Shown: piece after piece, positions 53,382 to 61,215 of the stretch
Layout: each line of letters opens with the position of its first letter
How positions within the stretch are numbered: position 1 is the first letter of the stretch
NCBI GenBank assembly: GCA_934178345.1
Contig: CAKPQG010000003.1
Coordinates: 1-64,000 of the forward strand
Source of the DNA: an uncultured Dialister sp.
Lineage (GTDB): Bacteria; Bacillota; Negativicutes; Veillonellales; Dialisteraceae
Reading direction: 5' to 3'
DNA: 64,000 nucleotides
Notes under the pieces: generated by a model
The model's input: only the letters and a program-made list of their open reading frames with translations
What the model was told of the DNA's origin: nothing
The model's database searches: none
Made by a program: the position numbers and the translations under genes

Positions 53382-53526
53382 CGCGGACCTAGAAAAAATG
53401 ACTGATGAAGAGTTAGACGAAGCTATCGCTAAGAAATATGGAGAAGATTGGGCCCCAGCTAATTTTGAGAAAGGGGACCCGTTAGCAGATGAATTTTTTA
53501 GGCGAATAGGCATAGCCGGAGGCTAA
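53374..53526 (+). CDS. small acidic protein (50 aa) in the prophage remnant
   Basis: It begins MSNADLEKMTDEELDEAI and ends RRIGIAGG. A strong GGAGGCGAT lies at the right distance, better than its decayed neighbours, and the start overlaps the previous frame's stop. The family is not recognised. Its position behind a head-protein C-terminal extension could suit an immunity or accessory protein, which is speculative. Confidence 0.6.
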   Translation: MSNADLEKMTDEELDEAIAKKYGEDWAPANFEKGDPLADEFFRRIGIAGG

Positions 53527-53544
53527 AAATGAAGTATAATGATT

Positions 53545-53671
53545 ATGGAAATCCCTCGAGGTGGTAAATTTCGTTGCAACCACGCACCTTCACGGTCAAA
53601 AGAGATGCAGGAGAGGCGACGCCTGCCGAGGGATATCTAACAATCTAAAGCGCTCTTGCGAGCGCTTTTTT
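53545..53671 (+). ncRNA. candidate structured small RNA with terminator
   Basis: The outer helix ATCCCTCG (53551-53558) pairs with CGAGGGAT (53627-53634). Inside are a hairpin using GTGGT/ACCAC (53561-53583) and another using GCAGG/CCTGC (53607-53626), giving a three-way junction. TATAAT lies at 53535-53540 without a clear -35, and an intrinsic terminator at 53648-53671. No known Rfam class is recognised. Confidence 0.5.
53648..53671 (+). terminator. intrinsic terminator of the candidate small RNA
   Basis: AAGCGCTC TTGC GAGCGCTT followed by TTTTA. Confidence 0.85.
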
Positions 53672-53906
53672 ATTGCCTTTCAAATAACGGTATCAAAAAA
53701 AGATGACCAGCCCCCCCACCAATAAAGGGCGAAGGTTCTAGTCATCCTTTTCTATATTATATTATAGCATAATTCAAATAGCATAATTCAAAATTGTAAC
53801 AAACACGCCTTTCCAAAGGGACGGGAGCCCTGCCGCAGGCGTCAAAGAACGGCCTTTTTTATTGGGATAGAAGCCCAAAGAGTGAAGAACACAGGAGGTT
53901 CTTATT

Positions 53907-54107
53907 ATGACATGGGCAGAAGTGTACGAAGCATTAGGGAAGCAGGGGGGCGGCAAAGCCAAGGCGCAGGAGCTGACGGAAAAAGATATGGGGGACAGAG
54001 CGGCCTCAGGGAAGATGGAGGAGTGGATTCGGCAAGTATTTTTTATATTTTTCCATCCGAAAGCCCTGCATATCTGTTATAATAATAGCAATATAGCAAA
54101 ATTTTAA
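53907..54107 (+). CDS. possible small protein (66 aa)
   Basis: An excellent CAGGAGG site leads the ATG. The first 44 residues look like a soluble helical protein (MTWAEVYEALGKQGGGKAKA...MEEWIRQ); the AT-rich tail (VFFIFFHPKALHICYNN) looks like read-through into non-coding DNA. Probably the 5' part of a broken phage or accessory gene. Confidence 0.4.
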   Translation: MTWAEVYEALGKQGGGKAKAQELTEKDMGDRAASGKMEEWIRQVFFIFFHPKALHICYNNSNIAKF

Positions 54108-54155
54108 GGGGAAGCCCTGGCAGAAGAAGCACTTTGATTTCATGGAGGAACAAGA

Positions 54156-55292
54156 ATGGACTTTACATTAGATGCAAAGCAGCAGGAGCTGGTAAATCTG
54201 GCGAAGGAAATCGCACAGAAGGAGATCGCGCCGCGCGCTCTGGACATCGACAAGAGCGGTGTCATGGATCCGGAGCTGCTGAAGATTTTGAAACAGTCCG
54301 GTATGACTCAGCTGGCTGTCCCGAAGGAATATGGTGGAGCAGGACTTGATCTTTTGACGGGTGCGATGATCAGTGAAGAACTCGCAAAAGGCTGCGCCGG
54401 TACTGCGACTGTTTGTGCTGCCAATTCGCTCGCTTCTTTCCCGATCCTTTTCGCTGGCAACGATGAACAGAAGAAGGAATATTTCGACTGCCTGAATAAC
54501 GGCGGGATTGCCTGCTTCGCACTGACGGAACCGGGGGCAGGTTCTGATGCGGGCGCGGTATCCTGTAAGGCAAAGAAGGTCGACGGCGGCTATGTCCTGA
54601 ATGGTACGAAGTGCTTCATCACCAATGCGCCGATCTGTGACAAAATCACACTCTTTGCCAATACCCGTGAATCGGGCGGTATTCGTGGCCTTACCGTTTT
54701 CACGGTCGATAGAAATACGCCAGGCGTCTCCATCGGCAAGGAAGAGGACAAGATGGGGATCCGTGCTTCCGCTACATCGGAGATCATTTTTGATGACTGC
54801 TTCGTTCCGACCAGCGCCCGCATCGGTCGTGAAGGCATGGGCTTCCGTATCGCGATGCAGACGCTTGAGACATCCCGTCCTGTCGTTGGTGCGATTTCTG
54901 TCGGTATCGCACAGGCTGCGCTGGAAAATGCCATCCACTATGCACACCAGAGAAAGCAGTTCGGTCAGAAGATCGCTTCCTTTGAAATGGTACAGGAAAT
55001 GATCGCGAATATGGTTACCAAGACGGAAGCGGCTCGTGCGCTTGTCTACAAGGCTTGCTGGATGCAGATGCAGGGAGATAAGAGAGCGTCCATGTTCTCC
55101 GCGATGTCGAAATGCTTCGCTTCGGACACAGCGATGGAAGTCACCACGACAGCGGTGCAGGTCATGGGCGGCAATGGCTATTCCCGTGAAAATCCGAATG
55201 AAAAATATATGCGTGATGCCAAGATCATGCAGATCTATGAAGGAACGAATCAGGTCCAGCGCCTCGTCATTGCAAACGCGGCTCTTTACTGA
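54156..55292 (+). CDS. acyl-CoA dehydrogenase (short-chain/butyryl-CoA type)
   Basis: FAD enzyme oxidising or, with ETF, forming short acyl-CoAs. CFALTEPGAGSDAG and LNGTKCFITNA line the flavin site, and the catalytic base is in IYEGTNQVQR (E362). The 378-residue length is typical. AGGAACAAG precedes the ATG. No etfAB or thiolase genes are adjacent, so the pathway cannot be read from the neighbourhood. Confidence 0.94.
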   Translation: MDFTLDAKQQELVNLAKEIAQKEIAPRALDIDKSGVMDPELLKILKQSGMTQLAVPKEYGGAGLDLLTGAMISEELAKGCAGTATVCAANSLASFPILFAGNDEQKKEYFDCLNNGGIACFALTEPGAGSDAGAVSCKAKKVDGGYVLNGTKCFITNAPICDKITLFANTRESGGIRGLTVFTVDRNTPGVSIGKEEDKMGIRASATSEIIFDDCFVPTSARIGREGMGFRIAMQTLETSRPVVGAISVGIAQAALENAIHYAHQRKQFGQKIASFEMVQEMIANMVTKTEAARALVYKACWMQMQGDKRASMFSAMSKCFASDTAMEVTTTAVQVMGGNGYSRENPNEKYMRDAKIMQIYEGTNQVQRLVIANAALY

Positions 55293-55307
55293 TAAGGGAT
55301 GCGTGAA

Positions 55308-55349
55308 CGGTTCCATGAAAGCCGAAGGCTTTCATGGAACCGTTTTTTT
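55308..55349 (+). terminator. intrinsic terminator after the acyl-CoA dehydrogenase
   Basis: A 16-bp perfect stem (CGGTTCCATGAAAGCC and complement, GAA loop) followed by seven T. Confidence 0.93.
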
Positions 55350-55602
55350 ACGTGACTGAGCTGTAGGAAAACACGGATGCAATCGGAGAGTTTGACTTTA
55401 CATGTGCTTTCAAACACGCTTCTAAAGTAGTTCGCAATTCGCGATTCCTTTTGCCTTTCATGGAAATATATGAGAAATCGAACATTATTGGGATAGGGGT
55501 TAGGAAGACATTTAATGCACAGTACACTGGCGTATACTATGCATTGCCTGTATTTTGCCTAAATATAAATTTCGGGGGGGGTGTATATAGAATTTAATGA
55601 TA
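55350..55602. other. gene-free stretch before the hxs island
   Basis: Base composition falls sharply here. GGAAAACACGGATGCAATCG near 55368 resembles half of the palindromic repeat family. A run of eight G lies at 55574-55581. No gene is seen. Confidence 0.45.
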
Positions 55603-55630
55603 TTGACTAAATGAACTTTGGCAATATAAG
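55603..55630 (+). promoter_or_regulatory. promoter of the hxs island
   Basis: TTGACT (55603-55608), 16 bases, TATAAG (55625-55630), 45 bases before the hxsA start. The G8 tract ends 21 bases upstream of the -35. Confidence 0.65.
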
Positions 55631-55675
55631 ATTATATAGGCTTATTTATTATGTAGCTCAAGAGAGGTGATTTAA

Positions 55676-55957
55676 ATGAAAATTATTGGAAAATTAAGTA
55701 CATTATTGTTTTCGTTAGGACTTGTATCGGCGGGTACGAGTGTACAAGCAACATCAGCAGATATGGAAAAGTTTTCTAATATTACAGATACTACCCCCAT
55801 TATTTTACAAGAAAATATGAGTCAGCAAATTTCATTTGAGAAACATTTGAATTTTTCGAGTGAGCCATTTGATAATGCTATGGGAGTTTATCACACTTCT
55901 CATTATTCGCATACCTCCCACAGGTCTCATTATTCTCATTATTCTTCTCAGTATTAA
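55676..55957 (+). CDS. hxsA: His-Xaa-Ser repeat peptide (HxsA-like precursor)
   Basis: A 93-residue precursor. A Sec signal peptide (core about residues 7-19, likely cut after SVQA at 25) is followed by a 45-residue acidic/polar spacer. The C-terminus is six tandem His-Xaa-Ser tripeptides, HTS HYS HTS HRS HYS HYS (residues 73-90), then SQY. This is the defining feature of HxsA, the presumed substrate of the HxsB/HxsC radical SAM pair. GAGAGGTGA precedes the ATG. AT-rich codons differ from the host. The family assignment rests on the repeat and on the whole cluster. Confidence 0.85.
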   Translation: MKIIGKLSTLLFSLGLVSAGTSVQATSADMEKFSNITDTTPIILQENMSQQISFEKHLNFSSEPFDNAMGVYHTSHYSHTSHRSHYSHYSSQY

Positions 55958-55965
55958 CACTTTTA

Positions 55966-55996
55966 AACAAGCTGCTTTATTGTGGCTTGTTTTTTT
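55966..55996 (+). terminator. intrinsic terminator/attenuator between hxsA and hxsD
   Basis: AACAAGC (55966-55972) and GCTTGTT (55985-55991) enclose a 12-base loop and are followed by seven T. With no promoter evident after it, partial read-through would give much peptide mRNA and little enzyme mRNA. Confidence 0.7.
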
Positions 55997-56010
55997 ATAG
56001 GAGATTTTTT

Positions 56011-56325
56011 ATGGAGTGTATAAAGGAAATACAGGATGGTTACGAAATTATTATATCAAAGAGACTTTATGAACGGGAAGCAATAATCTCTTTAGCATAT
56101 AAATACAGTGGTCGTTTTGTAATATCACTTGATTCAATAGATAGTGAATATGTAAGTTTTAGTGTAAGGAGGCATAGCAATTTATCAGAACCAAGTAGAG
56201 ATGATATAGAGAAAATTCTTGCTGACTTGCTGGATGAACAACTTAGGTTAGAAATTTTGCGAAGAACAAAAGAAATTCGAGATATTATTTATAAAAAGGC
56301 ATTTGAACCATTGAAGGTAAAATGA
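56011..56325 (+). CDS. hxsD: HxsD-like small protein of the His-Xaa-Ser system
   Basis: 104 residues from ATG 56011, preceded by AGGAGAT; the TTG-led extension upstream falls in the terminator loop. The C-terminal segment DLLDEQLRLEILRRTKEIRDIIYKKAF matches the LLNDYxLRE-type signature I recall for HxsD. No catalytic residues are evident. It may act as a peptide-binding or scaffold partner, by analogy with small RiPP recognition proteins. Its stop is followed after one base by the hxsB start. Confidence 0.78.
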   Translation: MECIKEIQDGYEIIISKRLYEREAIISLAYKYSGRFVISLDSIDSEYVSFSVRRHSNLSEPSRDDIEKILADLLDEQLRLEILRRTKEIRDIIYKKAFEPLKVK

Positions 56326-56326
56326 T

Positions 56327-57793
56327 ATGAAAACCATACAATATCCATATTTATTTGAAACGTTTGATGACTCATTTCTATTAATCAATATGGTGGGAGA
56401 GCATATATTTTTATCCCCTGATGATTTCGAGTGCTTAATTTCGGAAAATTATGATAAATTGACGGAAAGAGCCAAAATCGGTTTATATAGCCATCATTTT
56501 ATTAGTTCCGCGGATAATAAGGACTTAGTAGAAAATTTATTGGCAGTGAAATTAAGAAGTAGAAAAGATTTTTTACGATATTTTACAACTTTGCATATGG
56601 TCGTTTTAACTTTGCGCTGTAACTGCCATTGTGATTATTGTCATGCTAGCTCTAAAAATCTAGTTTCTAAAGAAACAGATATGTCCTTGGAAACCGCAAA
56701 GCATGTACTTGATGTGATTTTGCAATCGCCTTCATCTGAAGTTAAAATTGAATTTCAAGGCGGAGAGCCATCTTTGAATTGGACTGTTCTTGAATTTTTT
56801 GTTTTAGAAGGAGAGAAAAAAGTCAAAGAAGGATTAAAGAAAAGCATTTATTTTGTGATTTGTACTAATTTAATTAATTTGTCTGATGAACAAATTGAAT
56901 TTTGCAAAAATCATCATGTAGAAATATCGTCTTCTTGTGATGGCCCTAAATTTTTTTATGACTTACATCGACATGCATTAGATGGTTCAAGTGCTTATGA
57001 ACATTTTATTAAAACATTACAGAAGGTTCGAAAAATTAAGGGGGATAATAGCGTCAATGCTTTATTGACCATAACCAAAGATAATTTGCATCATTTACCT
57101 GAAGTTATTGATCATTATATGAAACTTGGATTTCATAATGTTTTTTTGCGTGCGCTTAATCCTTATGGATATGCAAAACAGAATGAAGCACAATTGGGCT
57201 ATTCTTTAGAAGAGTTCGTACAAATATATAGAGATGCATTGGAATATATTTTTACAATTAACCAGAATGGGACATTTTTTGCAGAGTCTTATGCTGCTCT
57301 AATATTTGAGCGAATCATGACTCCTTTTTCTACCGGATTTGTAGATTTGCAGTCTCCTACGGGAGCTGGAATTGCTGGTGCTATCTATTATTATAATGGT
57401 GATGTATATCCATCTGATGAAGGGCGTATGTTGGCAGCTATGGGCGATTGTCATTTTAGGATGGGAAATGTATATTATGATGATTTTAAGACAATTTTCT
57501 CATCGAAAGTAATGAAAGATTTAGTACAAAATAGTTGTGTTGAATCTATGCCCGGATGTTCTACTTGTGCATATAGCCCATATTGTGGTGCAGATCCTAT
57601 TCGGTATTATACAGAATCTGGCGATTTAATGGGGAAACGATATGATAGTGGATTTTGTAGAAGAAATAAGGGCGCAATAAAAGTTATTCTTGATATTATA
57701 AAAGAAAATGATCCTAAGAAAATCGCAATTCTTTGGTCATGGGTTCAGAGACGGCCTTTGGAGGATTGGCAATGTGGCAAATACGAGGAATAG
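56327..57793 (+). CDS. hxsB: radical SAM maturase HxsB
   Basis: 488 residues. After an N-terminal region of about 90 residues comes the radical SAM cluster motif CNCHCDYC (C98, C102, C105), then QGGEPSLNW (SAM-binding GGE). C-terminal auxiliary-cluster cysteines are of the SPASM kind: C375, C404, C411, C414, C420, C444 in CVESMPGCSTCAYSPYCG and neighbours. This layout fits a peptide-modifying enzyme. The gene is AT-rich and coupled to hxsD (one-base gap). Only the partner genes identify it as HxsB rather than another SPASM maturase. Confidence 0.85.
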   Translation: MKTIQYPYLFETFDDSFLLINMVGEHIFLSPDDFECLISENYDKLTERAKIGLYSHHFISSADNKDLVENLLAVKLRSRKDFLRYFTTLHMVVLTLRCNCHCDYCHASSKNLVSKETDMSLETAKHVLDVILQSPSSEVKIEFQGGEPSLNWTVLEFFVLEGEKKVKEGLKKSIYFVICTNLINLSDEQIEFCKNHHVEISSSCDGPKFFYDLHRHALDGSSAYEHFIKTLQKVRKIKGDNSVNALLTITKDNLHHLPEVIDHYMKLGFHNVFLRALNPYGYAKQNEAQLGYSLEEFVQIYRDALEYIFTINQNGTFFAESYAALIFERIMTPFSTGFVDLQSPTGAGIAGAIYYYNGDVYPSDEGRMLAAMGDCHFRMGNVYYDDFKTIFSSKVMKDLVQNSCVESMPGCSTCAYSPYCGADPIRYYTESGDLMGKRYDSGFCRRNKGAIKVILDIIKENDPKKIAILWSWVQRRPLEDWQCGKYEE

Positions 57794-58887
57794 GTACAAA
57801 TATAACCAAACCAATTATTGCACGCTTCTCTAAGAAAAAAATAAATTGGTGGGAGATATTTTCAGAAAAAACAATAGGACTTTACACAAATCCTAAAGCA
57901 GGGAAACATTTGGCGGTAAGTTTGTCTGATCAGGCAATTGATGGATATGAATATCCGATGGTATCGCGCGTTCCTACGGCAGCACTAGGTGAACTTAACG
58001 AAGGCGACATATTGCAAATTATGCCAGACGGAAGAATATTGCGTGTGTATAATATTCAATCGAAGCAAAATGTTTTATTTATTACAGAAAAATGTAATTC
58101 AAGGTGTATCATGTGTCCGCAGCCGAAAAAACCTATTGATCATGATCAGGAGGTTTTGAAGATATTATCTCTTTTACCAAGGGAAAGTGTAAGAGAAATT
58201 TGTGTAAGTGGAGGAGAACCAACTGTTAATGCCAATTTTACTAATGTTATGAAGACATTGGCAAAGTTTCCTAATGTAGATCCTATGGTATTAACAAATG
58301 GAAGACGATTTAGTGATTTTGAGTTTACCAAAAATGTTATTGCGAATGCGCCTTTCAATACGCAATATGCAATTCCTTTGTATTCGGCTGTTCCCGAAAT
58401 CCATGATTCTATTGTCGGTGCTAAAGGAGCTTTTAGAGAAACCATCATGGGATTACATAATTTAGCAAAATTTAGAATCCCTGTGGAAATCAGAATCGTA
58501 TTAACTAAGCAAAATATTACAGGATTGGTTGATTTAGCGGATTTTATAGGATGGAATTTACCAATGGCTGTTCATGTTGCCTTTATGGGAATGGAAATAC
58601 ATGGACGAGCAGACGATAATAAAGGAAAAGTTTGGGTGGAACCTGCTAATTATATGCAGGAATTAACTATAGCTGTAAAAAATATAGCACATAGAAATAT
58701 CCCTGTGTCAATCTATAATTTACCATTATGTTTATTGCCAAAAGAATTATGGAAATATAGTAAAAGGAGTATATCCGATTGGAAGCAGGAATATCGAGTG
58801 GAATGTGAAGGCTGTACTCAACAAGATAATTGTGGAGGCTTTTTTACCACTTCTGTAATCATTCCCCATGGGATTCATAGATTATGA
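57772..58887 (+). CDS. hxsC: radical SAM maturase HxsC
   Basis: 371 residues from ATG 57772, seven bases after GGAGG and overlapping hxsB by 22 bases. An N-terminal domain of about 100 residues precedes the cluster motif CNSRCIMC (C108, C112, C115) and CVSGGEPTVN. The C-terminus has VECEGCTQQDNCGGFF, three cysteines that may bind a further cluster. It is clearly different from HxsB, so the system uses two dissimilar radical SAM enzymes on one peptide. It is the last gene of the island. Confidence 0.84.
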   Translation: MWQIRGIGTNITKPIIARFSKKKINWWEIFSEKTIGLYTNPKAGKHLAVSLSDQAIDGYEYPMVSRVPTAALGELNEGDILQIMPDGRILRVYNIQSKQNVLFITEKCNSRCIMCPQPKKPIDHDQEVLKILSLLPRESVREICVSGGEPTVNANFTNVMKTLAKFPNVDPMVLTNGRRFSDFEFTKNVIANAPFNTQYAIPLYSAVPEIHDSIVGAKGAFRETIMGLHNLAKFRIPVEIRIVLTKQNITGLVDLADFIGWNLPMAVHVAFMGMEIHGRADDNKGKVWVEPANYMQELTIAVKNIAHRNIPVSIYNLPLCLLPKELWKYSKRSISDWKQEYRVECEGCTQQDNCGGFFTTSVIIPHGIHRL

Positions 58888-59148
58888 TTCTTGTTTATTA
58901 AAGTTACAAATATATAGTTAAGTTCATATCAGTGTGTAGACTAATTTCTTTTGTTTTCAATTGTTGTATAAATAAAAATGAATATTGGGTTTCGATTCAA
59001 TTGCTGGTCGGATGACTGATTCACACCATTATACATACATAATCTAATGCTTTGAGACCTGCTTTCCCAGTGGTGCTTTTATTTTGATGCATCGTGTTGC
59101 TTTCTTTACCGTACTCATAGAACCTGCTGAACCCTTTATTTCAAACCA
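58888..59148. other. gene-free stretch after the hxs island
   Basis: AT-rich at first and returning to host composition near 59030. GAACCTGCTGAACCC near 59119 resembles units in the composite repeats. No gene or clear terminator for hxsC is seen. Confidence 0.4.
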
Positions 59149-59178
59149 AAAAAAGGACCGCTTACGCGGTCCTTTTTG
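59149..59178. terminator. bidirectional terminator between hxsC and metQ
   Basis: AAAAAGGACCGC TTAC GCGGTCCTTTTT; it terminates metQ on the minus strand and could stop read-through from hxsC. Confidence 0.88.
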
Positions 59179-59189
59179 GTTCTATTTCA

Positions 59190-60029
59190 TTATTCCCAAG
59201 CAGGAACGATGGTGCCTTTGTACTTTTCAGCGATGAATTTCTTGACGGATTCAGACTGATAGTACTTGACGAATTTCTGATAAGCCGGCTGATCTTTGTC
59301 TTTCTCGCGGGCAGCGATGATCATGACGGCGAGCGGGGTATCCTTGTCTTCGAGGAAGATACCCTGGTCTTTCGGGGAAAGGCCGGAGCTCATGACGTAG
59401 TTCATGGTGATGACGGATGCATCGACATCATCCAGGCTTCTTGGAAGCTGAGCGGCTTCGAGTTCCTGGAATTTCAGGTGTTTCGGATTTTCTACGACAT
59501 CTGCCGGAGTGGCTTTCATGCCGACGCCTTCCTTCAGTTTGATGACGCCTGCTTTTTCAAGCAGCTGGAGACCGCGGCCTTCATTGGTCGGGTCATTCGG
59601 GATAGAGATGGTCGCGCCGTCTGGCAGGTCCTTGATGTCCTTGTACTTGTTGGAATAGACGCCCATGCGCATCAGGATGGCTTTGCCGATGGAGACGAGG
59701 TTTGTATTGTGCTGCTTGTTGAAGTTCTTCAGGAACGGTTCATGCTGGTAGACGACGAGGTCGAGATCGCCGTCAGCGAGTGCCTGATCCGGGGTGACAT
59801 AGTCTGAGAATTCCTTCACGTTGACTTTGAGCCCTTTGCTTTCTGCTTCTTTGGCAGCGGCTTCGACGACTTCTGCATGCGGGCCGGCGGTAGCACCGAC
59901 GGTGATTTCTTTCTTTTCCTGTACAGAGGCAGCGGCCGAGGAGGCTGGCTTTGCGTTGGAACCACAGCCGGTGATGATGGCTGCTGCGGAGAGGGCGCAA
60001 AGTCCAGCGATGACGAGTTTCTTTAACAT
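59190..60029 (-). CDS. metQ: methionine ABC transporter substrate-binding lipoprotein
   Basis: NlpA-family lipoprotein delivering methionine to MetNI. The lipobox IITGC gives C22, a polar linker follows, then ITVGATAGPHAEV and a two-lobe binding fold (SIPNDPTNEGRGL). It has 279 residues. It follows metI in direction of transcription, but a 530-base gap with a repeat block and a MITE-like element lies between. It may therefore depend on its own promoter. Confidence 0.95.
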   Translation of the reverse strand: MLKKLVIAGLCALSAAAIITGCGSNAKPASSAAASVQEKKEITVGATAGPHAEVVEAAAKEAESKGLKVNVKEFSDYVTPDQALADGDLDLVVYQHEPFLKNFNKQHNTNLVSIGKAILMRMGVYSNKYKDIKDLPDGATISIPNDPTNEGRGLQLLEKAGVIKLKEGVGMKATPADVVENPKHLKFQELEAAQLPRSLDDVDASVITMNYVMSSGLSPKDQGIFLEDKDTPLAVMIIAAREKDKDQPAYQKFVKYYQSESVKKFIAEKYKGTIVPAWE

Positions 60030-60124
60030 AGATATACTTCCCTTCTTTTATAAAATCCGGTGTCTATGTGTGGAAGTGGGAGAATCCGCATTTCCTATAG
60101 ATCCGGTGGAAAACAGTTTTTGGG

Positions 60125-60375
60125 GCGGGGTTAGCCCGTGAGGCGGGTCGCCCATGGATTGCAGATGAAAGCTTTGCTCGAATGAGAAATTAGAAATGAG
60201 AAATGCGAAATGGTGGTGCGGCGCATAAGAATATAGAAGCGCCGCGAAGGTTTGAAACTAGCGGGTTTCTCGTATCGCAAACCTAATCCCTAGCCACTAA
60301 TCCCTAGCTACCAGTCACAAGTCACCAGCCACTCATACCTGCGTTCAAACTTCAGGGTTCGAAAATCGCTCTTTG
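60125..60375 (+). repeat. composite repeat block between metI and metQ
   Basis: GGGGTTAGCCCGTGAGGCGG module, GAAATTA/GAAATGA heptads, hairpin GCGGCGC, loop, GCGCCGC, CTAATCCCTAG and AGTCACC heptads, then GTTCAAACTTCAGGGTTC. Confidence 0.85.
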
Positions 60376-60530
60376 CGTATCGTCATCCCGAGCGCAGCCG
60401 AGGGATCTTTCTTGCACTGCGGGAATCAGCGTTATGCGCTGAGGGGAAAAGATGTCTTGGTGCGGTTTCACATCAGGCAATAAGCGTTCTGCCATAGAGA
60501 TTTCTCGACTTCGCTCGAAATGACGATACG
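60376..60530. mobile_element. 155-bp MITE-like element, type A, second copy
   Basis: The left end CGTATCGTCATCCCGAGCG is complementary to the right end CGCTCGAAATGACGATACG. The interior, reverse-complemented, aligns with 7880-8030 (GCAGAACG, CCTGATGTGA, GACATC, GCTGATTCCCGCA). It is inserted in the metI-metQ gap. Confidence 0.75.
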
Positions 60531-60561
60531 CGGGGAGCAGTTTTCGAACCCTGAACCCTTC

Positions 60562-61215
60562 TTATTTCTTATTCGCCTTTTTCGCGAGGTTGCTGCCGAT
60601 GAACTGGATGAGCTGGACGACGACGATGAGGACGAGGATGGTAGCGACCATGACGTCAGCCTGGAAACGCTGGTAGCCGTAGCGGATGGCGAGGTCGCCT
60701 AAGCCGCCGCCGCCGATGGTGCCTGCCATAGCGGAAGAACCGATGAGGGTGACGACGACGACGGTGATATTTTCGATGATGGAAGGCAGGGCTTCCGGAA
60801 TGAGGACTTTCTTGATGATCTGGAACGGGGAAGCACCCATGGATTCAGCCGCTTCGATGAGGCCGAAGGGGACTTCACGGATGGAGGTCTCGACCATACG
60901 GGCGGTATAAGGGATCGCAGCGATGGTCAGTGGAACGATGGCTGCGGTGGTGCCGATGGAGGTGCCGGCGATGAGACGGGTGAGAGGAATGATCGCGACC
61001 ATCAGGATGATGAATGGGATGGAGCGGATCATATTGATGACGAAGGCGAGCGGCTTATTGAGCAGGCGGCAGGCAAGGATGCCGTTCTTTTCTGTGACGA
61101 CGAGGAGGATCCCCAGCGGAATGCCGACGACGGCGGCGATCAGGGCGGAAACGCCGAGCATGTAGAAGGTTTCTGCCGTACTTTTGAGAAGAAGATTACT
61201 AATGACTGGAGACAT
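60562..61215 (-). CDS. metI: methionine ABC transporter permease
   Basis: Five-helix permease. It shows the EAA-loop with ESMGASPFQIIKKVLIPEALPSI contacting MetN and the typical GTIGGGGLGDLAIRYGYQRF near the C-terminus. It has 217 residues. It overlaps the end of metN by 17 bases, and GAGGTG precedes the ATG on the minus strand. Confidence 0.96.
   Translation of the reverse strand: MSPVISNLLLKSTAETFYMLGVSALIAAVVGIPLGILLVVTEKNGILACRLLNKPLAFVINMIRSIPFIILMVAIIPLTRLIAGTSIGTTAAIVPLTIAAIPYTARMVETSIREVPFGLIEAAESMGASPFQIIKKVLIPEALPSIIENITVVVVTLIGSSAMAGTIGGGGLGDLAIRYGYQRFQADVMVATILVLIVVVQLIQFIGSNLAKKANKK

Noticed and set aside
53776..53962. Minus-strand frame in the prophage remnant
   Set aside because: No ribosome binding site, low-complexity product, and it opposes the better supported plus-strand frame at 53907.
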